64,000 bases of DNA from Prototheca cutis (taxonomy: Eukaryota; Chlorophyta; Trebouxiophyceae; Chlorellales; Chlorellaceae): the NCBI GenBank assembly GCA_002897115.2, contig BCIH01000003.1:1274016-1338015 (forward strand). The letters are read 5' to 3'. A model generated the notes under the pieces. That model ran no database searches and was not told where the DNA came from. It saw nothing but the letters and a program-made list of their open reading frames with translations. Numbering within the stretch: position 1 is the stretch's first letter; each line of letters opens with the position of its first letter. This document shows, piece after piece, positions 11,701 to 24,667 of the stretch. A program made the translations under genes and the position numbers.

Positions 11701-14700
11701 GGTCCTATCACACATGCCGTGCCATCACGGTGGCGGCCACTGCCCTGCACCTGGTGCCCGACAATGGTCTGTGCCCTTTCACGCACAAAACGCACCCGGC
11801 TCGACAGGAGACCATCTGTGCGGCGTTTGCGGAAGAAAGCATGGACACCCATCAGGAACTGCATCCTCTGCTCCACGATGTCTTCTTCGAGCATGGACCT
11901 GCAGCGGGGTGGGGTTGAGACCTTTTCTCAGTAGTCATCCATTCCTTCAAGGTGCACAGGTTGCTGCCAGACTGGCACCAGATGACAGGGTGCAGCCAAA
12001 CCGGCAAGCAAACCGACACTCTAAAATCCGATGGCGCACGTGACGGTGCTGGGATGGATAAGGCGAGACGAGGCGTGTCTGTTCAGTGCCGCCACCATGT
12101 CCTTGGCCCTTAGTGTGGATCCCGGTCTGCACACAGGGATTTCCTTGGTCAGCAGACATGACAGTACGCCCTGTTGCAAGGTGTGCAGAAACAAGTCTTT
12201 GCCAGGCCAACCCCTCCCACCCCCCCTCACCCAGTCGATGCGGGAGTGGGCCGCCTGGATCGTGATGGAAAAGGAGCTGCCAAGGAGTCACCGAGAACCT
12301 CCGACAGCTGGAGCGATTTGGTGAGTGATTCGGGGTCAAACTGCAGCTGTGGCTTGTCTGCACTGTACAACAGCACCGCCTCCTCTTCTGCTGCTGCCTC
12401 TCCAGGGAGCGGCTCCTCTTTCTCTCGTGACAACGCATGCCGTATGGTGGTCGTCGGAGCCGAGAAGAGCTTGGGCAGGCGATGCCTCAGCTTACGACCG
12501 TCGGAGCCAGAGCCCGTGGCGGCTTCTGCAGGTGGAACGGGGCAGATTTCTGCACATGAACGCATTCCTTGCATTATACTGAGCCAAGCATGCACAACTG
12601 GACCTGCCAAAAATCTGATCTGATTCCAGGGAACCAAAAGGGAGAACCCAAGTCACCTGATTGCATGGCTGAGCTCATCTGGACTCGCTGCGCTGAACTG
12701 TTGTTGGATTCAGAGAGATCTGCAAGGAAATTGTACTAGGATTTCCCTCGGCAACATCCCTTGTAGCCAAGGGATGCCCTTGGCACCACCAGACGCGGGT
12801 ATTATCAAAACAAGCTCGCACGTTAAGCGGGCCGCTTGCGTTGCACCAACGCATCTCGAACAAATGACCCATGCCCGACTGCCTTACCGGCCCCGGAGTA
12901 GGAGCCCCGTTCACGTGCCAGCATGGCCTTGACTTTGTCAGGCGCGCTCTCCGACTCCCACAGCCCTCCAAAGTCCAGAGTCTTTTCCAGGACTTGGTCC
13001 CAGTTTGCCCCTGGAGCGTGGTTGGTACCAGGTGCAGCTTGTCTCACTGATGAATCGTCGCAGTACTGCCAGCCACTGTGGCAGACCACTGGGCTTGAGG
13101 GAGGATGACCCTAGGAACCGCAGATGGCCCGGTGATCATCACTCCAGACTACAACAAGGCCAAAATCATTTCATAACGGTACCGTGGAACATGCCGGTCG
13201 CATCCTCCTGAAGCCCAGTGGCAGTAGAGACGGTAAGAGCCTGCAGTCGTGTCAGCACTGCTCGTCTCAATTTCCGGCGGCCCTTGGAAACCTGTCCGAA
13301 GCAGATGAGTTGGGGGGGCCTTGCTCCATGCTTTCCAGGAGCATCATCTCCATGCTTGCCATGTTGAATGATGAATCCAATCCATCCCCCTTATGAGGCA
13401 CGTGAAAGAAAGACCCCCCCGCCGTCCCCCATGGACGGAACGTACCTGCCCGATGTTGCACCACGTCATCACTGGACCGAGCATCGGTGCGTTGAAGATC
13501 AGAGTCAAAAGGACAAAGCCTGTAGTCCACACCACAATCGTCGCATTTTCCGATGCTGCATGCAAGGTGGTGGGTGGGTGTGAATTGCCTGGGCCAGTGA
13601 GTAAAAGGGGGAGAACGAAGAGGGCCTAGGATATGCCCATGGGCAATGGTCGTTGGGATTCCTGCCTCTGTTGAAACCTAGCGTCACACCACAGCACTGC
13701 ATCCAATACACCCCATTCCTCCACTAAAAAATGCCACCGTATCCAGTCTGCACTCACCGACGATGGCAGATGTGTGAAAATCCGAGGTCACGATGAGATC
13801 TGCGACCAGGATGAGGGACAGGGCTCCCCTCAGTCCACCCAGCGTCACAAAGAGGAGCTGCGACCAGCTCAGCCCTGTATGTGGTTGGTCGTTCATCCCA
13901 GTGGGGTGGTTGGGGTTCTGATGGCAGTCAACAAACACATGGCACAACTCTGTTTGAAAGACAGAGCGCAATGCCATGGCTCCTGCACCAAGCACAACCC
14001 CAGATGCAGAAGCCAGAAGAAGACCCCCCATGCCCTCACATCGACCGAGGTGGAAGAAGAGAGGGTTGAACAGGCAGACCATCACGAATCGAAAGGCAAA
14101 CATGAAGATGAAGATGATGGGAATGGAGCCATACACCCAGCCCGGCGACTGCAGGTACGACTCTGATCTGCAGGGGATGGTGAAGTAGGGGGGGGAGATA
14201 TGCTTGGAACCTGCATCAATCCACAAGGGAACACCTGTCCAGGACCAAAAAGACACCATGCCCACAAGGGAGGCCACACCTGACGAGGAAGTTGGCGGCG
14301 GCGACCCCGGCCCAGAAGAAGACCAGAACATTGGCTATATTGGTGACGGCCACCCAAATGGATTTCCAGGCCTCCTCCTCGTGTCGCAGCGCAAATCCGC
14401 CCCAGAGACTCGTGGCCGAGCCCCACAGCGAGAACACGGCCACCGCAATGACGCCAGAGGACTGCGTGGGGATTGGCGGATTGGCTGGCCAGGGAGTGGC
14501 GACATCGGTCAGGTCGCGCCACCCACAGCATTGCTGCAACCAAGAGGCCCGACCCACCCCTCAAGTATCAACCTGTGCGGGGCCTTGGCCAACGTAAAAG
14601 GCAATGTATGAAATGATCAGCACGATGGTGGCGTCGATGGCAGCCGGCAAGCCGCGCCACCGCAGCAGTCGGAGCAGCCAGCCCGTTGCCAGGCCAAAGG

Positions 14701-16462
14701 CGAGTCCCACGCCCAGACCGATGCCCGTCAACCTGGTCGGTTATGATTTAAGAAAGCGTGAATGTGCATGCATACTTTTCATTGCATTGCATGGTGTTGC
14801 TTGGACAGGCAGATAAGCGCAGGGATCGCGAATATCCAATTGGGCAGACAAGGGCCCCCCCTCCACCACCACCACCACCACCAGCGACTCACTTGACAAG
14901 CTGGACCGCCATGTGGCCCAGCAGGCTGGTCACTGTGGGAAGGTCCTGGTCCTTGTATGTCTCCAGCACATCCAAGAAGACCGTGTACAAAGTGATGGCT
15001 GCTCAGCTCAAAACGTGATGGAGAAGGGGGGGGGATANGTTCTGGGCTAGGAAAGGAAATCTGAGAGCAATCAATTTGGTAATCAGTCAATGACCTGGAG
15101 GCCAGTCCCTCCCCGCCTGTACAGTACAGCAGGCCTGGACGGCTTCTGGTTTCTGGACAAGAACATTTCATTCCAAATTCTGATCCAGCGGCTCACCTGA
15201 CGCATCATTGAACAGCGCCTCTCCCTCCATCAGTGTTACCAGAATCTCGGGACCGCCACCTGGCGGGTGCAGAAAGAAGTCGGGCGCACAAGTCATGCAC
15301 ACAGATACTGCCGGGGACCTTAATCTGAACCAACTTCCAGAAGATTTTCCTCCAGAACAGCACACATGGCACAGCCATTGAGATGTCGCAGCAGAACATG
15401 CTTCTCCGGCAGAATGCAAGTGGAAACATATAACCCCCTACCCCCCCCACACGACACACACACACACCTGCCGTGAGTAATGCGGAGACTGACACCGCAT
15501 CAGTTGGAGCCAGCATGGCTGCAAACAGCGCGCCATGTGCCCAGTCCATGCCGCGGCCAGAGAAACCCAGACCGTACAGCACAAAGGGCGTTAAGCAGGC
15601 AGCACTGAGAATGACCATGACGTAAGCCAGTACACCAACATTCAGAGCCACCTGGGTTTCAAGGAATGCAGCGTGTTATTTGTTTGTGTCTGGTAAGAGT
15701 CACNTTGGAGGTGAAAGCACTCTGCTTGGACACACGTGTTCATCTGGGCCTGGTCCCCTGTTTTCAAACACTCCTTTCACCGCACAAAGCCCCTCGCTGC
15801 CCACTCCAGCAATGATCGAACCCAGCAGAAAGTCGCGCCTTCCCCCACAGAAACACATATAATCATCACTCCCACCCGCTTGAACAGGGCAAACTTGATC
15901 CGCAAGGCCGCATCCGCCAGCAGGGGCGGCAGGAGCAAGTAGAGCAGCAGGTCCGGTGGCTGGACGCCGAGCCACAGCGCGACGGCATTGCCTAGCCGGC
16001 CCAGGTTCGCATAGTAATTTGCGACACCCAGCAGAGCCCCGGACAGGAGCACGCCGATGAGGGCTAGCTTCCCGGTGAATGCCGCGCCTGCCACGACCGC
16101 CAGGCATGGGAGCAGCACCGCATCCCGGCCACTCAGCGGCACCGCGCAGTAGTTGAATGACTCTGGGTTTGGTTCGGAAGGGGGTTCTGATAATCATCCC
16201 CTTGCATGGGTGATTTACGATCAGATTCGGTGATATGGGCCGCGCAGTGCGGGGTTTTCCTAGCCAAGGCAGCATACCGGCCCCAATCTTGTTCAAGCCC
16301 CCACGCATGGCACCGACCTTCCGCATTCGCCCTGTTGCTGTAGGTCACATTCGACACGAGACAGAACGCCTCATCGTAGTACACCCTGTACGTGGTCGCG
16401 TTCCATATTGAAGGAATCAGCGCCTCCAACTGCTCGATCAGGGCAGTCTGGTTCGCTGCCAT
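8726..16462 (-). CDS. SOS1/NHX7-like plasma-membrane Na+/H+ antiporter
   Basis: CPA1 monovalent cation/proton antiporter with a long regulatory tail. Membrane-domain exons: 16462-16318, 16162-15876, 15651-15468, 15259-15197, 14998-14893, 14732-14573, 14461-14280, 14167-14040, 13874-13758 and 13555-13446, all frame-consistent. Motifs include LAPTDAVSVSALLTAG, LMEGEALFNDAS, SGVIAVAVFSLWGS, LFVTLGGLRGALSLIL and TTGFVLLTLIFNAPMLG, matching SOS1 order. Tail exons are approximate: near 13291-13170 (VSKGRRKLRRAVLTRLQAL), 13085-12888, ~12540-12280, 11898-11796, ~11595-11494, ~11030-10944, ~10700-10567, ~10270-10190, ~10010-9920, ~9780-9700, ~9516-9238 and ~9000-8726. Tail pieces such as LQSVVAGLPLLAAAT, LPTVLHVVVQGVVT and GFSWGAFAVVTGG resemble the cNMP-binding-like domain of SOS1. 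Expected role: Na+ extrusion. Family firm; tail exon edges uncertain. Confidence 0.85.
10771..10856. repeat. Minisatellite, ~26-base unit, about 3-4 copies
   Basis: Imperfect direct repeats of a unit like CCTTCCCATGACCATTGT, each copy ending in a pyrimidine-rich stretch. They lie between putative tail exons of the antiporter gene. Confidence 0.75.
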
Positions 16463-16766
16463 GCCCACTCAGCTGCCGTCAGGGCAGGAAACCGCCGACC
16501 AAAGCCACCCGCCTTTCGAAGGCGATCAGCGGCACGGATCAAGACCAGAAATAATTTGTCGTATTGGATATGATGAGCGGGATCTAGCCACGAGAAACTC
16601 TGTGGGGGGCCAAATGTCCTGAGCCCCCTAGGTTAACGGCGTGTCGCACCATTTGTCACAATAGTGCCGTGCCCTACGGAACGACGAAAACTGTGGCAGA
16701 GTCAGAAGACAGCCCAAACCGCAACTTTTCTTTTTAAGATTTGTGCCGTGATTTGATGTTGCAATA
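16463..16766. promoter_or_regulatory. Divergent promoter region, antiporter and DUF1350 genes
   Basis: About 300 bases separate the two start codons, so the promoters and both 5' UTRs must be compact or overlapping. No further coding sequence seen. Confidence 0.5.
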
Positions 16767-18770
16767 ATGCAAGCTGCGGCGACGGCTCGGTGGGGTGGGA
16801 TCGGGGGCGGACCCACCCTGCGGTGTCGTCAGGCCTGGGCAGGTGCGCAGGGGGATCCGCGTTTGGGGAAGGTCTTGCCCTTATCGCTGCGCTTAACACA
16901 CAAGCGACCCATTTCATGTTCCATTGCAGGATATGTGCTGACATGCTCGCACCGGCGGCTGGCCCTGCGCGTGTCAGCCAGCCAGGGTCCCCATCTGCCC
17001 CCGCCGGGGCCCCCCTCCCAGCCCCAGGCCTTCCACAAGGTGGAGGACCTCATCACCAGCCGGCTGGGTCCCCAGGGCCCCAGCCCAGGCAGTCGGTGGC
17101 GGGAAGTGGCGGAGAGCTGGGTGCTGTACCCACCAGGGGACGAGCCAGATGCCGTGGTCCATTTCATCGGGGGCGCCTTTGTGGGTGCAGCGCCGCAGCT
17201 GGCCTACCGTACCTTCCTGGAAGCCCTCGCCAACCGCGGCATGCTGGTACATGGACTGCGTGTTGTTACGGCTTTTTCCTTCCAGTGCATCCGGGGGTGG
17301 GGGGGGAGGGGAGGGCCCATATAGTTCGCCCGCATCTGCAGTGTCGTGCCGTGAGCTTTACCCAGCCTGTCAATGACACCTGTCCATGCCAGGTCATCGC
17401 GACGCCCTTTCACACGGGTTTTGACCACACACGGGTGGCGGACGACATCCATTTCAAATTCCAGCGGGCACTCAAGGAGCTCGGTCCACATGCCCAAGCA
17501 CTCCCGGTCTATGGCATGGGTCACTCGCTGGGATCGCTGCTGCAGCTTCTCATCGGCTCCCGCTACCTCGTCAAGCTTGCGGGGAATGTCCTCATCTCCT
17601 TTACCAACAAGCCAGGTGAGTTTTTGGGGGGGGGAGGGGGGGCCGGGTGGTTTACAGGGAGGGATACCGTTGTTGCGGGATGGGGAAAGAATGGCTGCAG
17701 TGAGGCATGGCATAGAGTATGGCGGCATGCATGTTGTTCCCTTGCATGACAGAGATCGAAACGGCAGAATACGTTGCCAACGATTGTGACAGATGCACAA
17801 CGCATCCTCCCTGAATGCCTGCTGCATGCAGTGACGGATGCCATGCCGCTGTTCTCGACGTACATCGGTCCGGGGTCGCAGCTGGTGAGTCCCCTGCTGG
17901 CACAGCTGGCCGCTTCACCGCTGCGGGCTAGCCTGGAGGGTCTGCTGCAGACCTTCAAGGCCAACTCGCCGGAACTTGTGCGACAGCTGGCGCCGCTGAT
18001 CGAGCAGCTGGCACCAATTTACGCAGACATTGCCCGGGGGCGCCGCGAATTCATTCCCTCAGCAGCAGAGTGCACCGACATCATCAAGGAAGGCATGTAT
18101 TCTTTTGTTCTGGGTGATGTCCGTGCGGTCGGGAGGGGGGCTTACATGTTTCGATGTGTCGAAGCAGTGACATACCTCACGCCTGTATCGCGGCATCGAC
18201 AGAGTGTGGTTGTAGAGTCGAGACAATATTTGGGTCTGTCTGAAACCATGCCCACTCAGAACCTCACCGCCCTCCTTAAAACTGTTAGGATACGGCGTGG
18301 AGCGTAATCTGCTGATCCAGTTCACCAGCGACGGGCTGGATGATTCGGACAGGCTGGCGTCCATTCTTTCTTCCAGCAGCATCGCGGATATGGTGGAGGT
18401 GCAGCGCGCGAACCGCCCCGGCACGCACTTGCGGCCGCTACAGCAAGATCTGGGGCGGCTGGGGCCCGAGATGGGTCGCTGGGCCGCCGGTGCCCGTACC
18501 GGCGGCGAGGCTTTCCTGGGCGGGGTGGAGTCGTTGGTGGGCCAGGCGGGCATCCCGCCCGAGACACGGCGGGGCTTGGTGGGCCTTGCCCGGGCCGCAG
18601 GAGACCTGGCGGGGGCGGTTGGCGACGCCATTCTCGGTGCAGGTGCTGGCACTGGGGGAGCGGCGGCTACGGCGGCCGAGGTGGAGGCTCTGGCTGATGA
18701 GTGCGCCGTGTTCATGGGCCTGCTGCCTCCGCCACCTGTGCCGGCGGTCACGCAGGATGGCACAGAGTGA
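16767..18770 (+). CDS. DUF1350 family protein, probable plastid alpha/beta-hydrolase
   Basis: DUF1350 proteins occur in cyanobacteria, algae and plants and have an alpha/beta-hydrolase-like fold; their substrate is unknown. Exons 16767-17246, 17393-17615, 17832-18092 and 18289-18770 total 1446 bases (481 residues). Conserved sequence: HFIGGAFVGAAPQLAYRTFLE, then VIATPFHTGFDH, GMGHSLGSLLQLL (a G-H-S-L-G nucleophile elbow) and YGVERNLLIQFTSDGLDDS. The first ~75 residues are Arg/Ala/Ser-rich and could be a transit peptide. A GT...AG segment at 16843-16929 is 87 bases (29 codons) and could be spliced out without changing frame, so the N-terminus has two readings. Intron 3 seems to use a GC donor (AAG|GCATGT), which restores the family sequence between ECTDIIKE and YGVERN. 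Alpha-helical tail rich in Gly/Ala. Confidence 0.9.
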
Positions 18771-19127
18771 ACGCGGGGCACGATTGTGAGGCAACTGTTT
18801 GGATGAATGATGTCATCCGCTCCATGTTACTGCACCATACTTCCAGGGTGCATGCATGCATGCCATGGTGTGGCGGGTAGATTGGACTTGATTGGGAAGT
18901 GAGCGACTGATGGATTGACAGCTCGAGGCATCCAGGCGGTTCGATCCAGCTGAGCAAGGTCTGTGTCCAAAAAGCAAGGGATTGATCGAGTGACACCCGG
19001 TGGCCCCCACTCATTCGCTCATTCTTGCCGTGGCAATGGAAGTTCACAGTCTTGCATGCAAGACATGGCGGACATCACAGCGCATTCCCACTGCCACCAG
19101 CTATAGTATTGCATCCAGCACTGACAC
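18771..19127. other. Convergent intergenic region, DUF1350 and EF-hand/TPR 3' ends
   Basis: No coding exon or structural RNA recognised. It is bounded by the stop codons of two facing genes and should contain only 3' UTRs and terminators. Confidence 0.4.
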
Positions 19128-22100
19128 TTATTCCAGCGGCTGGCACAGGATGGGCAGGGCATCGTGGTAGCGGAACCGGGTGCGGACATAGGTGGTTAAT
19201 GCGGCAGTGTCCAGGTACCCCACGGGTGGCTCTGGCCCATCACCAGCCACACCGTCCCGCTCGCGTTTGAAGGCCTCGTAGTCGTGGGCGGCCGAGAACA
19301 CGAGGCGCAGCTGGGCCACATAATGCCTCGCCACTACGGCCGTGATGGGCTGCTTCCAGCTCAGCACCGTGTGCGCCGCCGCCAGCCGCTCCGAGCCCCG
19401 GCCCTTGCTGCATGTTATTTATAGTGGGGATTGGAGCGCATGCGTTGGAGCAGCAGCACTTGGGTACAACCATCAATCGGCAGCGTTTACCCACTTTTGA
19501 TGCGAATGCTGCCCATTCCTTTTCCAACCTAGTACTGCCTACCTGAGGGCACAAAGCACGGCCAGGAGGTCGATGCCGTCCAGTGTTCCTGAGCCCCGAG
19601 GGTCCAGCATGCTAAACACCTGTCAGGAGGCCATATTTTTGGAAAAAGGGGGGGTCCTGTGATGGAGGACAGCTGTGCATTTGGGTTGCGCATGTGTACT
19701 GCAACTTTGCATGGGGCCCCCATCCCCATCCTACGTAGTACAAAACCCGAAAGCAAAATCAGGCACTACGCCATCACACCTGGGCGTAGACAGTGCGCAT
19801 GAGGTGCTGGAAGAGATCGGCAGACACACCCGCCAGCAGCCGCCGAACCAGTGCCTCGGCCGCCGTCATACCAATAGCATCCAGGGAATGGGCGTGTGCA
19901 GTGGCGTCGAGTTTATCTCGCTTGTTACTGAATCTGCTACCCCGCGTGGAAGAAGCAACATGACCTTCCTCGGACAGCAGCGCCGTGATGGCCGCCGGAG
20001 GGACGCAGGTGAGCGGGGCCAGCTGTTGCAACGCTGGCACGTCGACTTCACTGGCCAGCGTGGAGAGATCGAGCCCCAGTCGGGCCAGAGCGGCGCGAGC
20101 CGCCGCGTTTCTGTCCCGTCCCCGCCACGACAGCGTCCGTGGCGTCTGCTGCGGAGTGGTGATGCTCGTGTCGGTGACATTGACAGCGCCCTTGTCCGGC
20201 CCTGCAATCGTGCCGGCCTTGTTTTTCTTGGGCGTCCGGCCGACGGCCCGAGCCACCATAGACGCCAGCGCTCGCACCGGCGAGCGAGAGGGGGCCAGCC
20301 CCAGCTGCCGGCGGCGGTCTTCCTGGGGATTGGATGTAGCGCCAGGTCGCGCAGGCTTGCTCACGCTCGCGTCCAAGCGGTTCGTGTCGATGTTCTCGCT
20401 GCCACGCCTGGCCCCACCTGGACAACCATTCCCGCTGCCAACGGGTGCGGCGCCTGCCAGGCGGGCAGCCTTGTCAGAAATGTGTGACATCATCTGCCCC
20501 ACACTGTCCCAGTCGGCGCCCGCAGCGAGCATGGCCTTGAGCTGGTCCACTTCCCGGGCAAGCGCTGATCCCCGGCCCGACAGCCGAAGCGCAGACCTCA
20601 GGTTTGCCGCGGCTTCCGTCCCCGCTTCGGCACCCCCCCTGCATGTCTGCACCACCGCTTTATTCAGCAGCGATCGCCAATGACCCGGATCGACGGCCAG
20701 CACGCAGTCGTAGCATGCCACCGCGCGCCCCAACTCGCCGCTCTGGCGGTGCAGGTTGCCCATGTTGAACTGCGCCTCCACGTGCCCCGGCGCAGCCGCG
20801 CTCGCGGCGCGAAACGCGGTCTTGGCCCGGTCCACCTCCCCCAGCGCACACAGTGTGCACCCCAGGTCACACAATGCATCCGCGTAGTCGCGCTTGNGCG
20901 CCAGCGAACGCTCCAGGGCCGTACGCGCCGCCTCAAAGTCGCCCAGCGCGTATCGCGCCGAGCCCAGCAGCTTGAAAGCACGGTAGTGGCCGGGATCCAG
21001 CAGTGTTGCCGCTCTGCATGTTTTGAAGGTGAGTGCGGTTTCGTTTCGGGGTGGGTGTGCATTTCCGGGGTGTTTCTTTGGTTGGCTCATTAGTCTGTCC
21101 ATTGATTGAATGGATGACCGCTGGTGGCAAGGATGGTGGATGCAGGGTATGCAGTGGGGGTGTGGCTCCCACACACATGAACGCACACACGCAAAAGCAA
21201 ACCACAAGCGCATGCATCGATGCGTTAGATAGAAACAACAGCCAAAACAACGACAAATAAGACAATCCCCAGACTCACTCGTAGTGCTCGCAGGCGGCGA
21301 GCAGGAGTCCCTGGGCCTCGAGCGTGATGCCCAGGTTGACGTGCGTCTTGACGCACAGCGCCGTCTCGGCAGAACCCGCAGCCTCGCAGCAGGCGATGCC
21401 CTGCCAGTACTCGCCTGCAGCGTCCTCATACCGTCCCCCGGCAAACAGGCCATTCCCGGCACGGAAATGTGCCAGCGCAGGCCGAGGCTGCGGACTGTGG
21501 GGTGCAAAGGGCTGCAGGAGCGGGGACGCCGCCAGGGCTGCAGTTGGAGATGCTGCGTCCTCAGCAATCGATTGGGAAATGACTGTAGACCCAGGGGACT
21601 GCTTGTCAAGCATGGGTGTCTCGTGATGATCTGCAGCATGGATGCCAATGTCGTCAGCCACCAACAATGGCAGTGAGCCACCGTCGTCGGTCACAGAGCT
21701 TTGTCCTGCGGGGCTGCAAACGGCATCCAGTGCTCCAGAACGGTCGACAGCTGGGGATTCCACAGCAGCCGACGGGCTGGCACCTGGGAATGCCGTCGGA
21801 GACATCATCATACCCGCTCCGGTTTCCTCCCGCTCTAGCAAAGCCACGCCATCGGCGGTCCGGGCTCGGGCACGCACGGCGGTGGCCGGGATACTGGCAA
21901 ACACGTCCTCCTCCGAAGTTTCTTCCCGTGCTGAAGACCAGCCAGGGCTCTGATGCGGCTCGGCGATCGGAGCTGCCTCCGGTGGCAGGGTCGCCGCTGG
22001 ACTGGCCGCTGATCTGGTACCGGTGCTTGATGGACCCGAGGAGTGCAGCTGGGACACAGGTGCCGGCAGCAATGCAGGGCTCGCGACGACTGACATCGTC

Positions 22101-24667
22101 GATCGTCGCAGCGGTCCCGCCTCTGAAGCTGGTGCTTCACGTCCTGTTGAGGGTTTGGAGCAAGTCATGGACGCTGGTCCAGCCTGGGCCTCGATGGGAA
22201 CGACAGCGGCAGGAGATGGTGCACCGTCCACCACTTGCACCTCCTTTGCTGCAGGCGGCAGCGGCACCGCAGCTGCCGCCTGGGGGGCCACACCTGCAAC
22301 TGATACGGCCAGCGTCTTCTCCGTCGCTCCAGGTGCAGCGGCCTTTCCAGCTCCCACGTCAGCAGGCAGGCCTTTGACCACAGCCACCCGGCCGAACAGG
22401 GTGGGAGACAGGACTTGGCTCGGATCCAGACGCAGTACCGCGCCGAGGTACTGCGCCTCCTCCAGTGCTGCGTCGGGGTCCTCGGCGCCGTCTATGGAGA
22501 TGCTGATGCAGGCGACCACACCGCCCTCGGGGAGCGCCATGGTTCGATCCAGGCGCACGGTGCAACCCTCTGCAGCGCGTTGCAAAGAAGAATGTGAGCG
22601 CAGAGTGCTATTTTCCTGATGGAACAAGGCCTCAGGCACCTGAAAAACAGCGATAGCAGCTGTGTCTCAAAGTCATCAGGATCATCTGAAGGCAGTTGAC
22701 CAAGTCCACCCGCTTTGTGCCCATCAGTTCGAAGTCAACAGCCCACAGACACAAACGCCCTTGCCATACCTGGCACAGACTCTTGCAAGGCGGCCACAAG
22801 GTCGTCCCCTGCAAAACCAGCGGCTTCAGCCTCCAGCAACGCCACATGAATCAGCACCGGCGGCAATGCCGGCCTGCTTCGGGCCACGCTGCGCAGCCCA
22901 GGCGTGGACGCTCCCACCAGCATGGCCACTCGTGGCGGAGCCGGGGTCAAAATGTTGGCAAACACGTCCGGGCCGGCGGGTTCGGAGCCGCCCATCGCGC
23001 TGCTTTCCAGAATAATCGGTGTTGCTTGCGAGCGAATAGTCACAGGCGTCTGGCTCGGTCCAAGTTCCGACCCAGCAGGTTGCAGGCAGTCAACCCCCCC
23101 TGCTGGTGCCATGGACGGCGAGGCAGCTGATGATGGTGTGGCAGCACACAGTGCGGCGGTTGCTGTCACTCCAGCAGTAGCAGTTACCGCTGCAGCTGTC
23201 GCTGTTGCAGAACTGTGTGTCTGCCATGGCACGGATGGCTCAGGTGGCATGGAGCCTGGCGTCTCGGCCGCAGGACATGGCACCCAACTACGCTGCAGCT
23301 TGGAACCACTGCCCATGCTTTGCTCTGGAGAGGGTCGTGGGTGGTTTTCCAAGTCATCGCCGCTGGCCCTCCGCCCACTCTCGGTCGCCGCAGAGTGACT
23401 GTGGCCCGCGTTGCTGCGGCTGTCACTGACGCGACTAACACTGCGCCCGCCAGCCCCACCGCCCGTGGGCCCCGGGCTGGCATCAACGCTCCAGGTCGGT
23501 ACTGCAGCAGCCTGTGCCCGCATGCGCGGCGGCGCTGGGGTGCAGATCTCGGCCATGGCGAGGCGAACGGAGGCCATCTCCGCAGCGCCACAGGACCCAG
23601 ACAGCAGATCGGATGTGCCGGGCGAGTCCAGATTGAACCCCGGGGTTGCCGTGAGAGAAGCGGCCATGCCAGGATGGGCTGTCACTACTGGAAGGAAAGG
23701 CCCTTGGGACGTGGGCGCCACCGGTGTGGCCGATACTGCGGTCATCTCCAACGCCGCAGCCGTCCCCGCCACTAGCCCGATGCCCAGCCCTGCACCTGCC
23801 ACGGCAGGGATCATGTCCTCAGCAGTGGCTGATGCCGACAGGGAGGAAGAACTCCTCTCCGCCATCGCCGGCCCTGGTTTGGTCTTAGCGGCGGTCCAGG
23901 ACAGGGTCTTGGCCGTCGTGCGCGGCGGTACTCCGGCCGCCGCAGGCACCGAGAGCCGTGATGCGTCCGGCCCTGCCCCCGTCCGGATGCTGTGCTGGAG
24001 CTGGGACTTGCGGATGCTCAGCACGTCCAGCGCGGGGGTTCGGTAGGGCACCGTGACGCTCGGTGTGGCCCAGTTCTTGGCGGCTGCCGCCTGCTGTTCC
24101 GCTGCATGCTCGCATACAAGCCTGTAGTCATGCTCGATGTCCGCAAGACCGCTGACGTACAGGCTGCGCAGACCCTCCCTGGTCAGTCCATGGGCAGTAA
24201 TATGCTCTGAGAAAGAGGCCCAGATCTGCGACAGGCGGTGTGGAGAGAAGGGGGGTGTCATTGTTCTGGGATCCACGCGCATGTCCATCCCATGCAGTCC
24301 TCTTCGCATGCTCAAGTGCATGCCTGCTGTGCAACAATCCCATCATGAGCTAACCTCCTCGACAATGAGCTGGATCTGGTCTTCCGTGAGGGCGGTCTCC
24401 GGGTTGCAGGATCGCAGCAACCATGCCACCTCCTCCTGCGGAGTTGAGGCCAGGACACCATGCCGTGTTGCCGGACCGGGTGATCACACGCGGCTTTCGC
24501 GCACGACAAAGCATCGCGTTGCATTATAGGCGAATAGCAAGTATTCTGCATAGTTTTCTTGCGTTCCAGCATGGTCATACCTCGTCGAGCCCACTATCTG
24601 CATTTCGATCCGAGGCGGAGAAGATGTGCTCCACCTGGAGTTCGAACGGCTTCACTGCCGCCGTCAT
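19128..24667 (-). CDS. EF-hand and TPR calcium-binding protein (At2g32450/At1g05150 type) with a huge insert
   Basis: Exons on the minus strand: 24667-24581, 24435-24355, 24225-22770, 22569-21279, 21013-19780, 19619-19543 and 19407-19128. They total 4506 bases (1501 residues), in frame throughout. The N-terminus (VEHIFSASDRNADSGLDEEE) is an EF-hand, followed by the family region TALTEDQIQLIVEEV and SQ/IWASFSEHITAHGL. TPRs run from about 21450 to 20640: GNGLFAGGRYEDAAGEYW, YRAFKLLGSARYALGD, KRDYADALCDLGC, VEAQFNMGNLHRQSGELG and WRSLLNKAVVQTC. A second EF-like loop is LDPRGSGTLDGID (exon 6). Plant homologs are about 800 residues; the extra length is roughly 800 Ala/Ser/Pro/Gly-rich residues between EF-hand and TPRs. 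One N falls at ~20896 in a TPR codon. It is divergent from ERCC1. Role unknown beyond probable Ca2+-dependent scaffolding. Confidence 0.9.
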
